Assembly: GCA_036231565.1 (NCBI GenBank)
Contig: JAZAHA010000055.1
Coordinates: 1 to 64,000 of the forward strand
Length of the DNA stretch: 64,000 nt
Direction: 5' to 3'
Source: Maricaulis sp036231565
Lineage (GTDB): Bacteria > Pseudomonadota > Alphaproteobacteria > Caulobacterales > Maricaulaceae
The notes beneath the pieces are model-generated. The model was not told the origin of the DNA. It saw only the letters and a list, made by a program, of their open reading frames with translations, and did no database searches. The position numbers and the translations under genes are program-made. This document shows positions 43,485 through 51,991 of this stretch, piece after piece (position 1 is the stretch's first letter; each line of letters begins with the position of its first letter).

Positions 43485-44690
43485 TCAGGGCTGGACAAGA
43501 TTGACCACATCGCTGGTCGTGGCTGCCTCGTGGCCGGCCTTGCCCATCGCGGCGAGTACTTGCTGGACGACAGCATCGGGCACGGGGCGTTCACTGCTCG
43601 GCACCATTTCCAGTTCGAAACGGTAATTGCGGCGCAGCACCGTGCGGCGCGGCTTGAACCCGCGCAGTTCGGACAGGCCGAGCCGGTCGAGTGCCTCGCG
43701 CGACCGGGAGGCCCTGGCATCTTTGATCTGCCGGATCCGGCTGCACAGGCGCTGCAACAGCCAGGCATCGGCCGGACGCAGGGTGCGCGGATTGTAAGTC
43801 TCCGGTGCCGGGTCTGACGGGTCGGGAAAGCTTTGCGGCAGTACCTGCTGGCCGGGATTCGCTTCACCCCATTCGGCAACAACCGAGGTCGCGCGCACGC
43901 CAACGGGCACGAATTCGGTCACCGCCCGGTCCAGCAGGAAGGACAGCGGGGTGGGAATGGGGCCACTGCCCTTGAGGGTACCGCGTTGCGGATCGATCGG
44001 TCCTGCCATGCGCAGTAACCAGGCCTGCAAAGCCGGCCGTTCCCTGACGAAGCGCTGCCCTTCGGCGGCGCCCGTGAGGGTCAGAACGACGGCATGCAGC
44101 GAGCAGTCGGCAAGGGTGGGATTACCACCGAACAGGAAGGGCGTATCGCCCAGTACGGCCTCGGCCATGCCCAGGATATCGTCCAGCCGGGTCTCGATGG
44201 CGGGCAGGTCCTCCTCACGGTAGCCCATCTTGCGGAAACGGCACCCGATCTGCTGGCGGGCCATGCGGGCCCGGCGCTCGCGAGCCGGGTTTGCGCGATC
44301 GGGCCAGGCCGTCATCGCCAGGCGCTCGCCAGCCTTCTCGCCATCCCGCGCCCACAGCCAGAAACTGGCTGCCGGGGCGACCAGCTGGTCCAGCCAGGCC
44401 TCGATCGCAGCGGCCTCGATGTCGGTCGCATCGTCATCGGGACGCATCGGGAAGCCGGCGTGGTTGGAATCGACAGCATCGACGATGACGCGGCTGTCGC
44501 TCCAAGCCCGCTGATCGGCAGCGATCAGCAGCGGGACATCGATGCGGCGCAGGCGCGGACGAACCTCCGAACGCAGTACCAGTTCGGTAGCCGGCTTCTC
44601 CAGGAAGGGGATATTCCGCCATCTCAGATAGGTCCGGACCTTGTGACAAGCCGGCGTATCCGGGGCTGTGATGAGCGTGTAGGCGCGCAT
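43485..44690 (-). CDS. Glutathione S-transferase family protein, extended C-terminus
   Basis: A 401-residue protein. Residues 1-80 are a thioredoxin-fold GST N-domain (YTLITAPDTPACHKVRTYLRWRNIPFLE, then DVPLLIAADQRAWSDSRVIVDAV). Residues about 90-260 are the helical GST C-domain, with FLFGGNPTLADCSLHAVVLTL. About 140 further residues, basic and unlike ordinary GSTs, follow to the end. The ATG at 44690 fits the start of the fold. The extra region makes it longer than usual, near 200-260 residues for the family. Substrate unknown. Confidence 0.78.
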   Translation of the reverse strand: MRAYTLITAPDTPACHKVRTYLRWRNIPFLEKPATELVLRSEVRPRLRRIDVPLLIAADQRAWSDSRVIVDAVDSNHAGFPMRPDDDATDIEAAAIEAWLDQLVAPAASFWLWARDGEKAGERLAMTAWPDRANPARERRARMARQQIGCRFRKMGYREEDLPAIETRLDDILGMAEAVLGDTPFLFGGNPTLADCSLHAVVLTLTGAAEGQRFVRERPALQAWLLRMAGPIDPQRGTLKGSGPIPTPLSFLLDRAVTEFVPVGVRATSVVAEWGEANPGQQVLPQSFPDPSDPAPETYNPRTLRPADAWLLQRLCSRIRQIKDARASRSREALDRLGLSELRGFKPRRTVLRRNYRFELEMVPSSERPVPDAVVQQVLAAMGKAGHEAATTSDVVNLVQP

Positions 44691-44793
44691 CGGCCGCGAT
44701 CCTTCTCCTAAGTCTGCATCGCCCCTCACTGCCTTGTGCAGCGTCCCGGGGCGGGACTTATCGCCTGGGAGGCGATTATGAAGGATACAACTC

Positions 44794-44831
44794 CGCTCAC
44801 CGCCGGTCGGTTCCATGAGCGGCGGTGAGCG
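44794..44831. repeat. Perfect 12-bp inverted repeat
   Basis: Arms CGCTCACCGCCG (44794-44805) and CGGCGGTGAGCG (44820-44831), spacer 14 bp, lie between the acyl-CoA ligase stop and the GST gene start, both on the minus strand. There is no T-run. It could be a factor-independent hairpin or an operator for the GST-like gene. Confidence 0.5.
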
Positions 44832-44856
44832 CGAGGTGGATGGCGGTGAGGCGGCC

Positions 44857-46527
44857 CTATTCCGCGGGTTCGGCCGGTGCCGGTTTCAGCTCGTCGGCCA
44901 TCAACGCCTCCACCGTCTTCTGGACGGTACCGTAATCGGTCTTGCCGGTTCCCAGCACCGGGATCGATTCGACATGGATGACCTTGCGCGGGATCGCCAG
45001 TTCGGAAATGCCGTGATTTCGCGCGAAGGCGACCAGGTCCGCCCGGTCGGCCTTGGCGTAATCGGTGAGCAGGATGACCTGCTCGCCCTTGCGCTTGTCC
45101 GGAATGGCCGCGGCGGCGTGCATGCTGTCCGGCCAGAGCGAGGTGGCACAGTTCTCCACCACGGCGAGGGAGACCATCTCCCCGCCCAGCTTGGCAAAGC
45201 GCTTCACCCGGCCGCGGATGCGGATAAAGCCGTCCTCGTCGATCGAGACGATATCGCCGGTATCGTGCCAGCCACCCTCGGGCGCCTCCAGCTGCAGCGG
45301 CGCGGAGGGGCGGATATAGCCCTTCATGATATTGGGGCCGCGAATGTGGAGCTGGCCGCCATCATCGATCCCCTCGACCGGCACCAGCCGTGCCTCGCAG
45401 CCCGGCAGCAGCTGGCCGACCGTGCCCGGGCGGTTGTTCTCTGGCTGATTGACCGACAGGACAGGCGCAGCCTCGGTGAGGCCGTAACCCTCGACGATCT
45501 CGACATTGAAGCGCCGGCGCAGGGCCGAGCGTGTCTCGTCCTTGACCCGTTCCGCACCGCACACCGCAAAGCGCAGCGATGACAGATCCTCCGGATCGGC
45601 GGCGCGGGCATACTGGTTCATGAAGGTGTCGGTGGCGAACAGGATAGTCGCCTTTGTCTCGGCGATCCGCTTGACGATGGTCTTGGCCTGCAGCGGCGTG
45701 GGGTGACAGATCGCCGGCACGCCGAGGCCGAGCGGTACAAGTACGCCGCCGGTCAGGCCGAAACAGTGGAAGGTCGGCAGCGGATTGAAGACCAGATCGG
45801 TCGGGTAGATCTTGATGTGGTCGCGCACCTGCTCGACATTGGCCAGCAGGTTGGCGTGGCTCAGCACGACGCCCTTGGGATCGCCTTCGGTACCCGAAGT
45901 GAAGAGGTAGACGGCCGGGCTGTCCGGATCGGGATGAGCGCGCACCAGGGACGGCATCACCATGCCGACGGCGGCGGCAAGCTTGTCGCCGAGCGACAGG
46001 TTCTCGCGCACATCTTCCAGATAGATCAGCTCGTGATCCTTCTTCAGCTCGGCTTCCAGCTCCTGCAGTTCGCCCAGTTCGATAAAGCGGTGCGCGGTGA
46101 CAATCCGCTTGGCCTTGCAGGCCTTGCACGCTGCCTTGAGGGCGCGTTCGCCGGCTGTGAAATTGAGCATGGCCGGGATCCGGCCATAGGCCGAGATCGC
46201 GAAGAAGGAGATGATCGCGCCGGCACCTGTGGGCAGGAGCACGCCGACCGCCTCGCCCTTTTCGGTCCCGGCCTTGAGGGCGTGGCCCAGCGCGAAGGAT
46301 GCCTTCACCAGGTCGTCATAGGTGAGTTCGCGGCCGTCTGCGTCGACGGCTGCGAGCTTCTTGCCGCCATACCGGTTTCGGGATTCGATCAGTGACTTGA
46401 AGACCGGCTTGCGGATACGCGCCGGGTCGAGATAGGCGCCCTTGTAGACCTGTCCGGTGCTGACCGGTTCGGATACGCCCTGCGCACCGGTTTCCGGGGC
46501 AAGCCCGGCGGCTGGAGTGTCAGCCAT
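44857..46527 (-). CDS. AMP-dependent acyl-CoA/acyl-ACP synthetase
   Basis: A 556-residue ANL-superfamily ligase that adenylates a carboxylic acid and transfers it to CoA or ACP. The P-loop is YLFTSGTEGDPKGVVLSH (about residue 210). VEGYGLTEAAPVLSVN and GWHDTGDIVSIDEDGFIRIRGR hold the ATP-binding and hinge motifs, and the C-terminal Lys is in VLGTGKTDYGTV. The pattern of FHCFGLTGGVLVPLGLG and LFATDTFMNQYAR recalls the synthetase half of Aas-type proteins (lysophospholipid re-acylation), so long-chain acyl substrates are likely. The neighbouring genes give no further specificity. Confidence 0.9.
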   Translation of the reverse strand: MADTPAAGLAPETGAQGVSEPVSTGQVYKGAYLDPARIRKPVFKSLIESRNRYGGKKLAAVDADGRELTYDDLVKASFALGHALKAGTEKGEAVGVLLPTGAGAIISFFAISAYGRIPAMLNFTAGERALKAACKACKAKRIVTAHRFIELGELQELEAELKKDHELIYLEDVRENLSLGDKLAAAVGMVMPSLVRAHPDPDSPAVYLFTSGTEGDPKGVVLSHANLLANVEQVRDHIKIYPTDLVFNPLPTFHCFGLTGGVLVPLGLGVPAICHPTPLQAKTIVKRIAETKATILFATDTFMNQYARAADPEDLSSLRFAVCGAERVKDETRSALRRRFNVEIVEGYGLTEAAPVLSVNQPENNRPGTVGQLLPGCEARLVPVEGIDDGGQLHIRGPNIMKGYIRPSAPLQLEAPEGGWHDTGDIVSIDEDGFIRIRGRVKRFAKLGGEMVSLAVVENCATSLWPDSMHAAAAIPDKRKGEQVILLTDYAKADRADLVAFARNHGISELAIPRKVIHVESIPVLGTGKTDYGTVQKTVEALMADELKPAPAEPAE

Positions 46528-46664
46528 GTAATCCTCCCATGTACGCCCATACGTGCAGGCGCCGTGTATTGGGAATGATTTTAGCTGCGCTTGACGCGTA
46601 GGGAAGGGGCGGGCTGCTTGCGGACCTCCTTTCCCCGGGCGGCATCTCGTAAATCAAAAAATAT

Positions 46665-46716
46665 TTATCGAAAAACGGAAAAATCTCCTTGATATCGTTT
46701 TTCGATAATGTATGGT
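46665..46716 (+). promoter_or_regulatory. Candidate operator/promoter of the bactofilin-like gene pair
   Basis: Perfect 13-bp inverted repeat: TTATCGAAAAACG (46665-46677) and CGTTTTTCGATAA (46696-46708), spacer 18 bp. The right arm falls between a possible -35 (TTGATA, 46689-46694) and a possible -10 (TATGGT, 46711-46716). The surroundings are AT-rich, unlike the neighbouring genes. This is the layout of a repressor site controlling 46798-48957. The regulator is not in the immediate neighbourhood. Confidence 0.6.
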
Positions 46717-46797
46717 CTGAATCAACGCTGGGGAGCGTAGGCCCGGATTTCCAGAACGCCAGGTGGCAGGACATCCGGGACGTTATGGGAGAGTTGA

Positions 46798-47577
46798 ATG
46801 ACCAAGCTCTGGCTTGCTGCCACGGCCCTGACCACAGCACTGATGACGTCGGGCTGCGTTATTGTTGTCGCCGATGAGGGCGATGGTGCAAAGATGATGC
46901 GCCAGCACCGGTCCGCAGACGGATATATCGTCCTCGACCGTGATGGCGATTACAGCCGCCTGAGCGGCGATCTGAACTTGCGCGGCCGCCTGGGCGGCGA
47001 TCTCAGCCTGGTCTCCGGTGACGTCGATGCCGACGGTCTGGAAGTCGGCGGCGAGGTATCCATCGCAGCGGGTGACGTGAATTTCACGGGCAAGGTCGAT
47101 GGCGAGGTTTCCATTGCCGGCGGTGATGTGAACTGGAACGGCGAGGCCGGTGACGAGCTTTCCATTGCGGCGGGCAATCTGGTGGTGCACGGCCATGTCA
47201 CCGGCCCGGCCAGCCTGGCATCCGGTGACATGGAGGTCGATGCGACCTTCCGGGATGGCCTGTCGGCGCATGCCGGCACGATGACGATCAATGGCGAGGT
47301 CCATGGCCCGCTCGAACTCGTTGCGATCAACGAGATGCGCCGCAATCGCGATTATGAGGATGAGGGCGATATCGAGATCGGTGCCCGCATCCATGATGGC
47401 GGCCAGGTCTGCGGCATCCGTGTGACCATCGCGTCGACGGCCCGCATTGATGGTCGCTTTGAAGTCTTCGCCGAGCACGAGCCGGTGGTCGAATCGGGGG
47501 CTCGTGTTGAAGGTCTCGTCTTCACCCCGCGCGACCGCCGCGACTGCGAGGACCTGATCGAGAGCCGGGACCGGTAG
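46798..47577 (+). CDS. Bactofilin-like polymer-forming lipoprotein
   Basis: A 259-residue predicted lipoprotein. The signal ends M-T-S-G-C, with the lipid-modified Cys at residue 20. The mature part is a run of repeats with the pattern GDxxxxGxVxGxVSIAGGDV (GDLNLRGRLGGDLSLVSGDVDADGLEVGGEVSIAAGDVNFTG and so on, residues about 55-180). This is the strand spacing of bactofilin-type beta-helices. Two Cys in the C-terminal part (GQVCGIRV, RRDCEDL) match those in the paralog at 42810-43469. It is first in a likely pair with the next gene (57-bp gap), behind an operator-like palindrome. Confidence 0.82.
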   Translation: MTKLWLAATALTTALMTSGCVIVVADEGDGAKMMRQHRSADGYIVLDRDGDYSRLSGDLNLRGRLGGDLSLVSGDVDADGLEVGGEVSIAAGDVNFTGKVDGEVSIAGGDVNWNGEAGDELSIAAGNLVVHGHVTGPASLASGDMEVDATFRDGLSAHAGTMTINGEVHGPLELVAINEMRRNRDYEDEGDIEIGARIHDGGQVCGIRVTIASTARIDGRFEVFAEHEPVVESGARVEGLVFTPRDRRDCEDLIESRDR

Positions 47578-47634
47578 GAACCGGACCTCATTTCAACAAC
47601 CGACCTGACTGCCGGGGGGCGCAGGGAGAGAGTT

Positions 47635-48957
47635 ATGAGCATCAAGCACACAATCATGGCACTGGGGCTGGCCATCACCGCAATGACGGGCGCCGCGAGT
47701 GCCCAGGTGATCGGCGGCGAAGTCGAGATTGACGGCAGCGGCAATGATGTCGTTTTCCTCGGCGGCGACATGACGGTCCGCGGCCGCGTCCAGGGTGATG
47801 TTTCCGCGATAGCCGGCGACGGCCGCATCGATGCCGACGTTACCGGCTCGATCCATTTCTTCGGCGGTGACGTCTATGTCCGCGGTTCCGTCGGCGAGAA
47901 TATCGAGATTGCCGGTGGCGATGTCGAGATCGACGCCAATGTCGCCGGTGATGTCAGCGCCGCCGGCGGCGATGTCCGTATCGGCGGCACAATCGGCGGT
48001 GAACTCGCCGCCGCCGGTGGCAATGTCGAGATCGATGCGACGGTCGGCGGCGCCGTGCAACTGGCCGGCGGGTATGTCGGTGTGCACAGTGGCGCAGTTT
48101 TCGGCGACGGTCTGGAAATCGGCGGCGGCGAGATCGAGATCGCCGGCACGGTGCGTGGCTTTACCGATATCGAGGGTTCCGAGGTCACCCTGTCGGGGCT
48201 GATCGACGGCGATATCGAGATCCTGGCCGAGGAAGTCTACATCCTCGACTCGGCCCGGGTCACCGGCGAGATCACGGTGCGCGGCCCCTCCCAGCCGGTC
48301 GTTGCGTCCGGTGCCCAGATCGGGGCGGTCGATTACGAGTACGAGCCGTTCAATTTCGGCGCCAAGCACTGGGATGACATCGACATCGATATCGACGGCC
48401 CCTGGGAAATCATCGGTGCGCCCTTCGCCTTTCTCGGCCTGGCCGTACCGGGGGCGGCCCTGTTGCTGGGTGCGCTGGCTGTGCTGATGACGCCGCGCGG
48501 CACCGCCCGGGTGACGCGGACCTTCCGCCGCAAACCCGTGGTGTCCGGTTTCCTGGGCTTTATCAGCTTTGCCCTCTCGCCGGTCTTCCTGATCATCATG
48601 ACGGTGTTGCTGGCGATCACCGTGATCGGTGTGCTGCTGATCCCGATCATGTGGCTGCTGTTCTGGCCCTTCCTGCTGCTGTGCCTGGCGCTGGGTGCGC
48701 TGGCCGTGGGTGACCTGATCTTCAACCGCAAGCCTGAACAGCCGCTGGGCATGGGCATGCGTCTGCTGTCCCTGATGCTGGTGCTGGCCGTGTCCGCCGC
48801 GCTGGGTGGTGTACCGGGACTGGGTGCGCTGGTCGGTCTTTTCCTGATGTTCATCGGCCTTGGCGCCTGGCTGATGTCACTGGGCCGGGAGAACGGCCAC
48901 GCGGCTCCGGCTGCGGCAAGCAGTCCGGAAGATGACAAAACCGTAACCGCGGGGTGA
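47635..48957 (+). CDS. Exported bactofilin-like protein with C-terminal membrane domain
   Basis: A 440-residue two-part protein. After a signal peptide (GAASAQ near residue 23), residues about 25-235 form a long series of polymer-forming strand repeats (GGDVEIDANVAGDVSAAGGDVRIGG and onwards), in which Gly-Gly-Asp/Asn turns recur with regular spacing. Residues about 260-420 are hydrophobic, with five or six membrane helices (FLGLAVPGAALLLGALAVLM, LGFISFALSPVFLIIMTVLLAITVIGVLLIPIMWLLFWPFLLLC and others). The periplasmic repeat domain is thus anchored by a multi-spanning inner-membrane domain. It is downstream of the lipoprotein paralog and probably co-expressed with it. Confidence 0.82.
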   Translation: MSIKHTIMALGLAITAMTGAASAQVIGGEVEIDGSGNDVVFLGGDMTVRGRVQGDVSAIAGDGRIDADVTGSIHFFGGDVYVRGSVGENIEIAGGDVEIDANVAGDVSAAGGDVRIGGTIGGELAAAGGNVEIDATVGGAVQLAGGYVGVHSGAVFGDGLEIGGGEIEIAGTVRGFTDIEGSEVTLSGLIDGDIEILAEEVYILDSARVTGEITVRGPSQPVVASGAQIGAVDYEYEPFNFGAKHWDDIDIDIDGPWEIIGAPFAFLGLAVPGAALLLGALAVLMTPRGTARVTRTFRRKPVVSGFLGFISFALSPVFLIIMTVLLAITVIGVLLIPIMWLLFWPFLLLCLALGALAVGDLIFNRKPEQPLGMGMRLLSLMLVLAVSAALGGVPGLGALVGLFLMFIGLGAWLMSLGRENGHAAPAAASSPEDDKTVTAG

Positions 48958-49027
48958 CGCGATCCCGGGCAGGCGCTACATGAGTTTCCGAAGAGAGCCC
49001 GTTGTCGGGGTATGGGGAACCTGTGAT

Positions 49028-51466
49028 ATGCGTAACTTCAGCCTGATCGCCATCGCGACAGCGGCCGCAACGTTCAACGTTGCGGCCGCTCAGCCGATTC
49101 AGCAGACCACGAACAACTGGCGCGACGCCTTCCGCCAGCTCGAGGACGAGGACTGGCCCTCGCCGAATCGCGAGCGCCGGGCGACGGGCGCGCCCGGGCC
49201 GGACTACTGGCAGCAGGATGTCGACTACGACATCGATATCCGTCTCGATGAGGAAGAGAAGCATCTCTACGGCTCCGAGACGGTGACCTACACCAATAAT
49301 GCGCCGGACCCGCTGGACTTCCTGTGGTTCCAGCTCGACCAGAACCGTTTCCGCCCCGATTCCATCGCGGTGATGACCGAGACGGTCGGCGATGGCGGGC
49401 GCTCGTCCGGCCGGGTCGGCGGCTCCAATCCGGAAGGCATCTCCGCTTCGGCCGTGCGCCGGCGCCAGCAGATCGCCGAAGACGGCTATGGCCACAACAT
49501 CACCGCCGTGACCGATGCCGACGGCAATCCGGTCGATTTCACCATTGTCGACACGCTGATGCGGATCGATCTCGACGACACGCTGGAGACCGGCGAAAGC
49601 GTCGTGCTGAACATCGAGTGGGATTACCGCCTGATCGAGACCGGCGTGATCGGCGGCCGCGCCGGCTGGGAATGCTTCGAGGAAACCGAGGATACCGGCG
49701 GCGACTGCATCTACCAGATCGCACAATGGTTCCCGCGCGCGGCAGCCTTCTCGGACTATGAAGGCTGGCACAACAAGGCCTTCCTGGGCCGCGGCGAATT
49801 CACCCTGGAATTCGGTGATTACGACGTCTCCATCACCGTGCCGCAGGACTTCATCGTCTCTGCGACGGGCGTGCTGCAGAACCCCGAAGAAGTGCTCAAC
49901 CAGGCCCAGCGTGACCGTCTGGAAGAGGCGCGGACCTCCGAAGAACCGGTCTTCATCGTGACGCCGTCCGAAGCCCGCGCCAATGAGCGCCGGGGCACGC
50001 GTTCGGAAGCCACCTGGGAATTCCGCGCCGAGAATGTCCGCGATTTCGCCTGGGCGGGTTCGCGTAAATTCATCTGGGACGCGGTGGGCGTCGAGCAGGA
50101 CGGCGAGGGCGTGGCGCCCGAGCTCGTCATGGCGATGTCCTTCTACCCCAATGAGAGCGAGCCGCTGTGGTCGGCCTTCTCGACCCGCGCCGTCGAGCAC
50201 ACGCTGGATGTCTACTCCTCCTTCTCCTTCCCCTATCCCTATCCGGTGGCGCAATCGATCGCCGGCCCGCAGGGCGGGATGGAGTATCCGATGATCACCT
50301 TCAATGGCGGCACCTATGGCCGCCCGGTGGTCGATGATGACGGCAATCTGACCTATTCGCGCAGCGCCAAGCGCGGTCTGATCGGCGTGATCATCCACGA
50401 GATCGGCCACATCTATTTCCCGATGACGGTCAATTCCGACGAGCGTCAGTGGACCTGGATGGACGAAGGCATCAACACCTTCCTGCAATTCCAGGCCGAG
50501 CGTCAGTGGGAAGAGGATTTTCCGTCCCGCCGCGGCGATCCGGACCTGATCACGGACTATATGGTGTCGACCAACCAGATGCCGATCATGACGCAGTCCG
50601 ACTCGGTGCTGCAGTTCGGCAGCAATGCTTATGGCAAGCCCGCGACGGCGCTGGTGGTCCTTCGCGAGACCATTCTGGGCCGCGAACTGTTCGATGAAGC
50701 TTTCCGTACCTATGCCAATCGCTGGCGCTTCCGCCGGCCGACGCCGTATGACTTCTTCCGCACCATGGAAGAGGTCTCCGGTGTCGATCTCGACTGGTTC
50801 TGGCGTGGCTGGTTCTATTCGACCGATCATGTCGATATCTCGCTCGACCGGGTGATCGAGGGCACGTTCAACACGGAAAACCCCGAGATCGAGAATGCCC
50901 GCGAGCGCGCCGAGGACGACGCCAATCCGGAAAGTCTGACCCAGGCCGGCAATCGCGAGGCAGGCATCGCCTATTACGAGGCGCGCAATCCGGAAGTTGT
51001 CGACTTCTACTCGCGCAATGACGCCCACACGGTGACCAATCGCGAACGCGAGGCCTATGACAGCTTCCGCGAGGAGCTGGAGGACTGGGAAGCCGCAATC
51101 GTCGACAGCGACGAGCGCATCTACTATCTCGACTTCACCAATCAGGGCGGCGTGGTGATGCCGATCATCCTCGAATTCACCTTCGCGGATGGCGGCACCG
51201 AGATCGTGCGCATCCCGGCCGAGGTCTGGCGCTACAATCCGGACAATGTCACCTGGACCTACATGACCGATCGTGAAGTCGTGTCGGTGGAGCTTGATCC
51301 GCTGCATGAAACCGCGGATGCGGACCGGTCCGACAATTTCTTCCCGCCGCGCATCGAGCCGAGCCGGCTGGAAGTCTACCGGTCATCCTCATCGAGCAGC
51401 AGCACGATGATGGACGATATGGATCAGCGCGTGACGCGCGACTCGATCCGTACGCGTCCGCAGTAG
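49028..51466 (+). CDS. M1 family metallopeptidase, exported
   Basis: An 812-residue zinc aminopeptidase-like enzyme. The signal peptide MRNFSLIAIATAAATFNVAAA is followed by an N-terminal beta-saddle (DYDIDIRLDEEEKHLYGSETVTYTNN). The gluzincin site is H457-E-I-G-H461 with the third ligand Glu480 (WMDEGINTF) at the exact M1 spacing. The C-terminal end is unusual, a Ser run (SSSSSSS) plus an acidic, basic-ending tail. The ATG at 49028 is preceded by GGGGAA and fits the signal peptide; the frame is open back to 48980. It is followed 15 bp later by a DUF6702-like gene, a pairing that recurs elsewhere. Confidence 0.9.
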   Translation: MRNFSLIAIATAAATFNVAAAQPIQQTTNNWRDAFRQLEDEDWPSPNRERRATGAPGPDYWQQDVDYDIDIRLDEEEKHLYGSETVTYTNNAPDPLDFLWFQLDQNRFRPDSIAVMTETVGDGGRSSGRVGGSNPEGISASAVRRRQQIAEDGYGHNITAVTDADGNPVDFTIVDTLMRIDLDDTLETGESVVLNIEWDYRLIETGVIGGRAGWECFEETEDTGGDCIYQIAQWFPRAAAFSDYEGWHNKAFLGRGEFTLEFGDYDVSITVPQDFIVSATGVLQNPEEVLNQAQRDRLEEARTSEEPVFIVTPSEARANERRGTRSEATWEFRAENVRDFAWAGSRKFIWDAVGVEQDGEGVAPELVMAMSFYPNESEPLWSAFSTRAVEHTLDVYSSFSFPYPYPVAQSIAGPQGGMEYPMITFNGGTYGRPVVDDDGNLTYSRSAKRGLIGVIIHEIGHIYFPMTVNSDERQWTWMDEGINTFLQFQAERQWEEDFPSRRGDPDLITDYMVSTNQMPIMTQSDSVLQFGSNAYGKPATALVVLRETILGRELFDEAFRTYANRWRFRRPTPYDFFRTMEEVSGVDLDWFWRGWFYSTDHVDISLDRVIEGTFNTENPEIENARERAEDDANPESLTQAGNREAGIAYYEARNPEVVDFYSRNDAHTVTNREREAYDSFREELEDWEAAIVDSDERIYYLDFTNQGGVVMPIILEFTFADGGTEIVRIPAEVWRYNPDNVTWTYMTDREVVSVELDPLHETADADRSDNFFPPRIEPSRLEVYRSSSSSSSTMMDDMDQRVTRDSIRTRPQ

Positions 51467-51481
51467 GAAGGATCTGCGCGA

Positions 51482-51991
51482 ATGCTGCGGCTTCGCACAC
51501 TTCTGACAGGCCTGGCCGGTGTTCTGCTTGTGGCAGCGCCGGCCAGTGCCCATCGCGTCCATGCCGGTGTCACCGAGATCGCCGTCAATCCGCGCACCGG
51601 CGAGATGGAGATCGTGCACCGGCTGTTCGCCCACGATCTCCTGACCGCGCTCGATCGCGACGAACAGGATGCGGCGCAATTCCTCGAAACCCAGGACGGC
51701 CTGGATACCGTCGGCGCCTATGCCGGCGAGCGGTTCCGGATGGCGGACGATGAGGGCGCGCTGTTCGATCTGAGCTATGTCGGTGCCGAGGTCGATGGCG
51801 AGTTTGCCTGGATTTATTTCGTCGCACCGCAGCCGTCGGAAACCGGAAGCTTCATCGTCGACAATGATCTCCTGGCCGAGGCCTTCGATGACCAGGTGAT
51901 GATGACCAATCTTCGCTTTCACTCCCATGTGCGCACGGCGATGCAGGGGCCGGGACGCCGTGCGCCGGTTCGGGTGCGGTTCGAACGTTAG
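51482..51991 (+). CDS. Exported DUF6702-like protein
   Basis: A 169-residue protein with a signal peptide (LLVAAPASAHRVHAG, cleavage near residue 24). The mature start HRVHAGVTEIAVNPRTGEMEIVHRLFAHDLLTAL is the DUF6702 pattern, a small beta-sandwich with conserved His residues. It ends in a basic strand. Immediately downstream of the M1 peptidase gene, it is plausibly a partner of it. It overlaps the convergent cyclase gene by 4 bp. Family name given from pattern memory. Confidence 0.78.
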   Translation: MLRLRTLLTGLAGVLLVAAPASAHRVHAGVTEIAVNPRTGEMEIVHRLFAHDLLTALDRDEQDAAQFLETQDGLDTVGAYAGERFRMADDEGALFDLSYVGAEVDGEFAWIYFVAPQPSETGSFIVDNDLLAEAFDDQVMMTNLRFHSHVRTAMQGPGRRAPVRVRFER

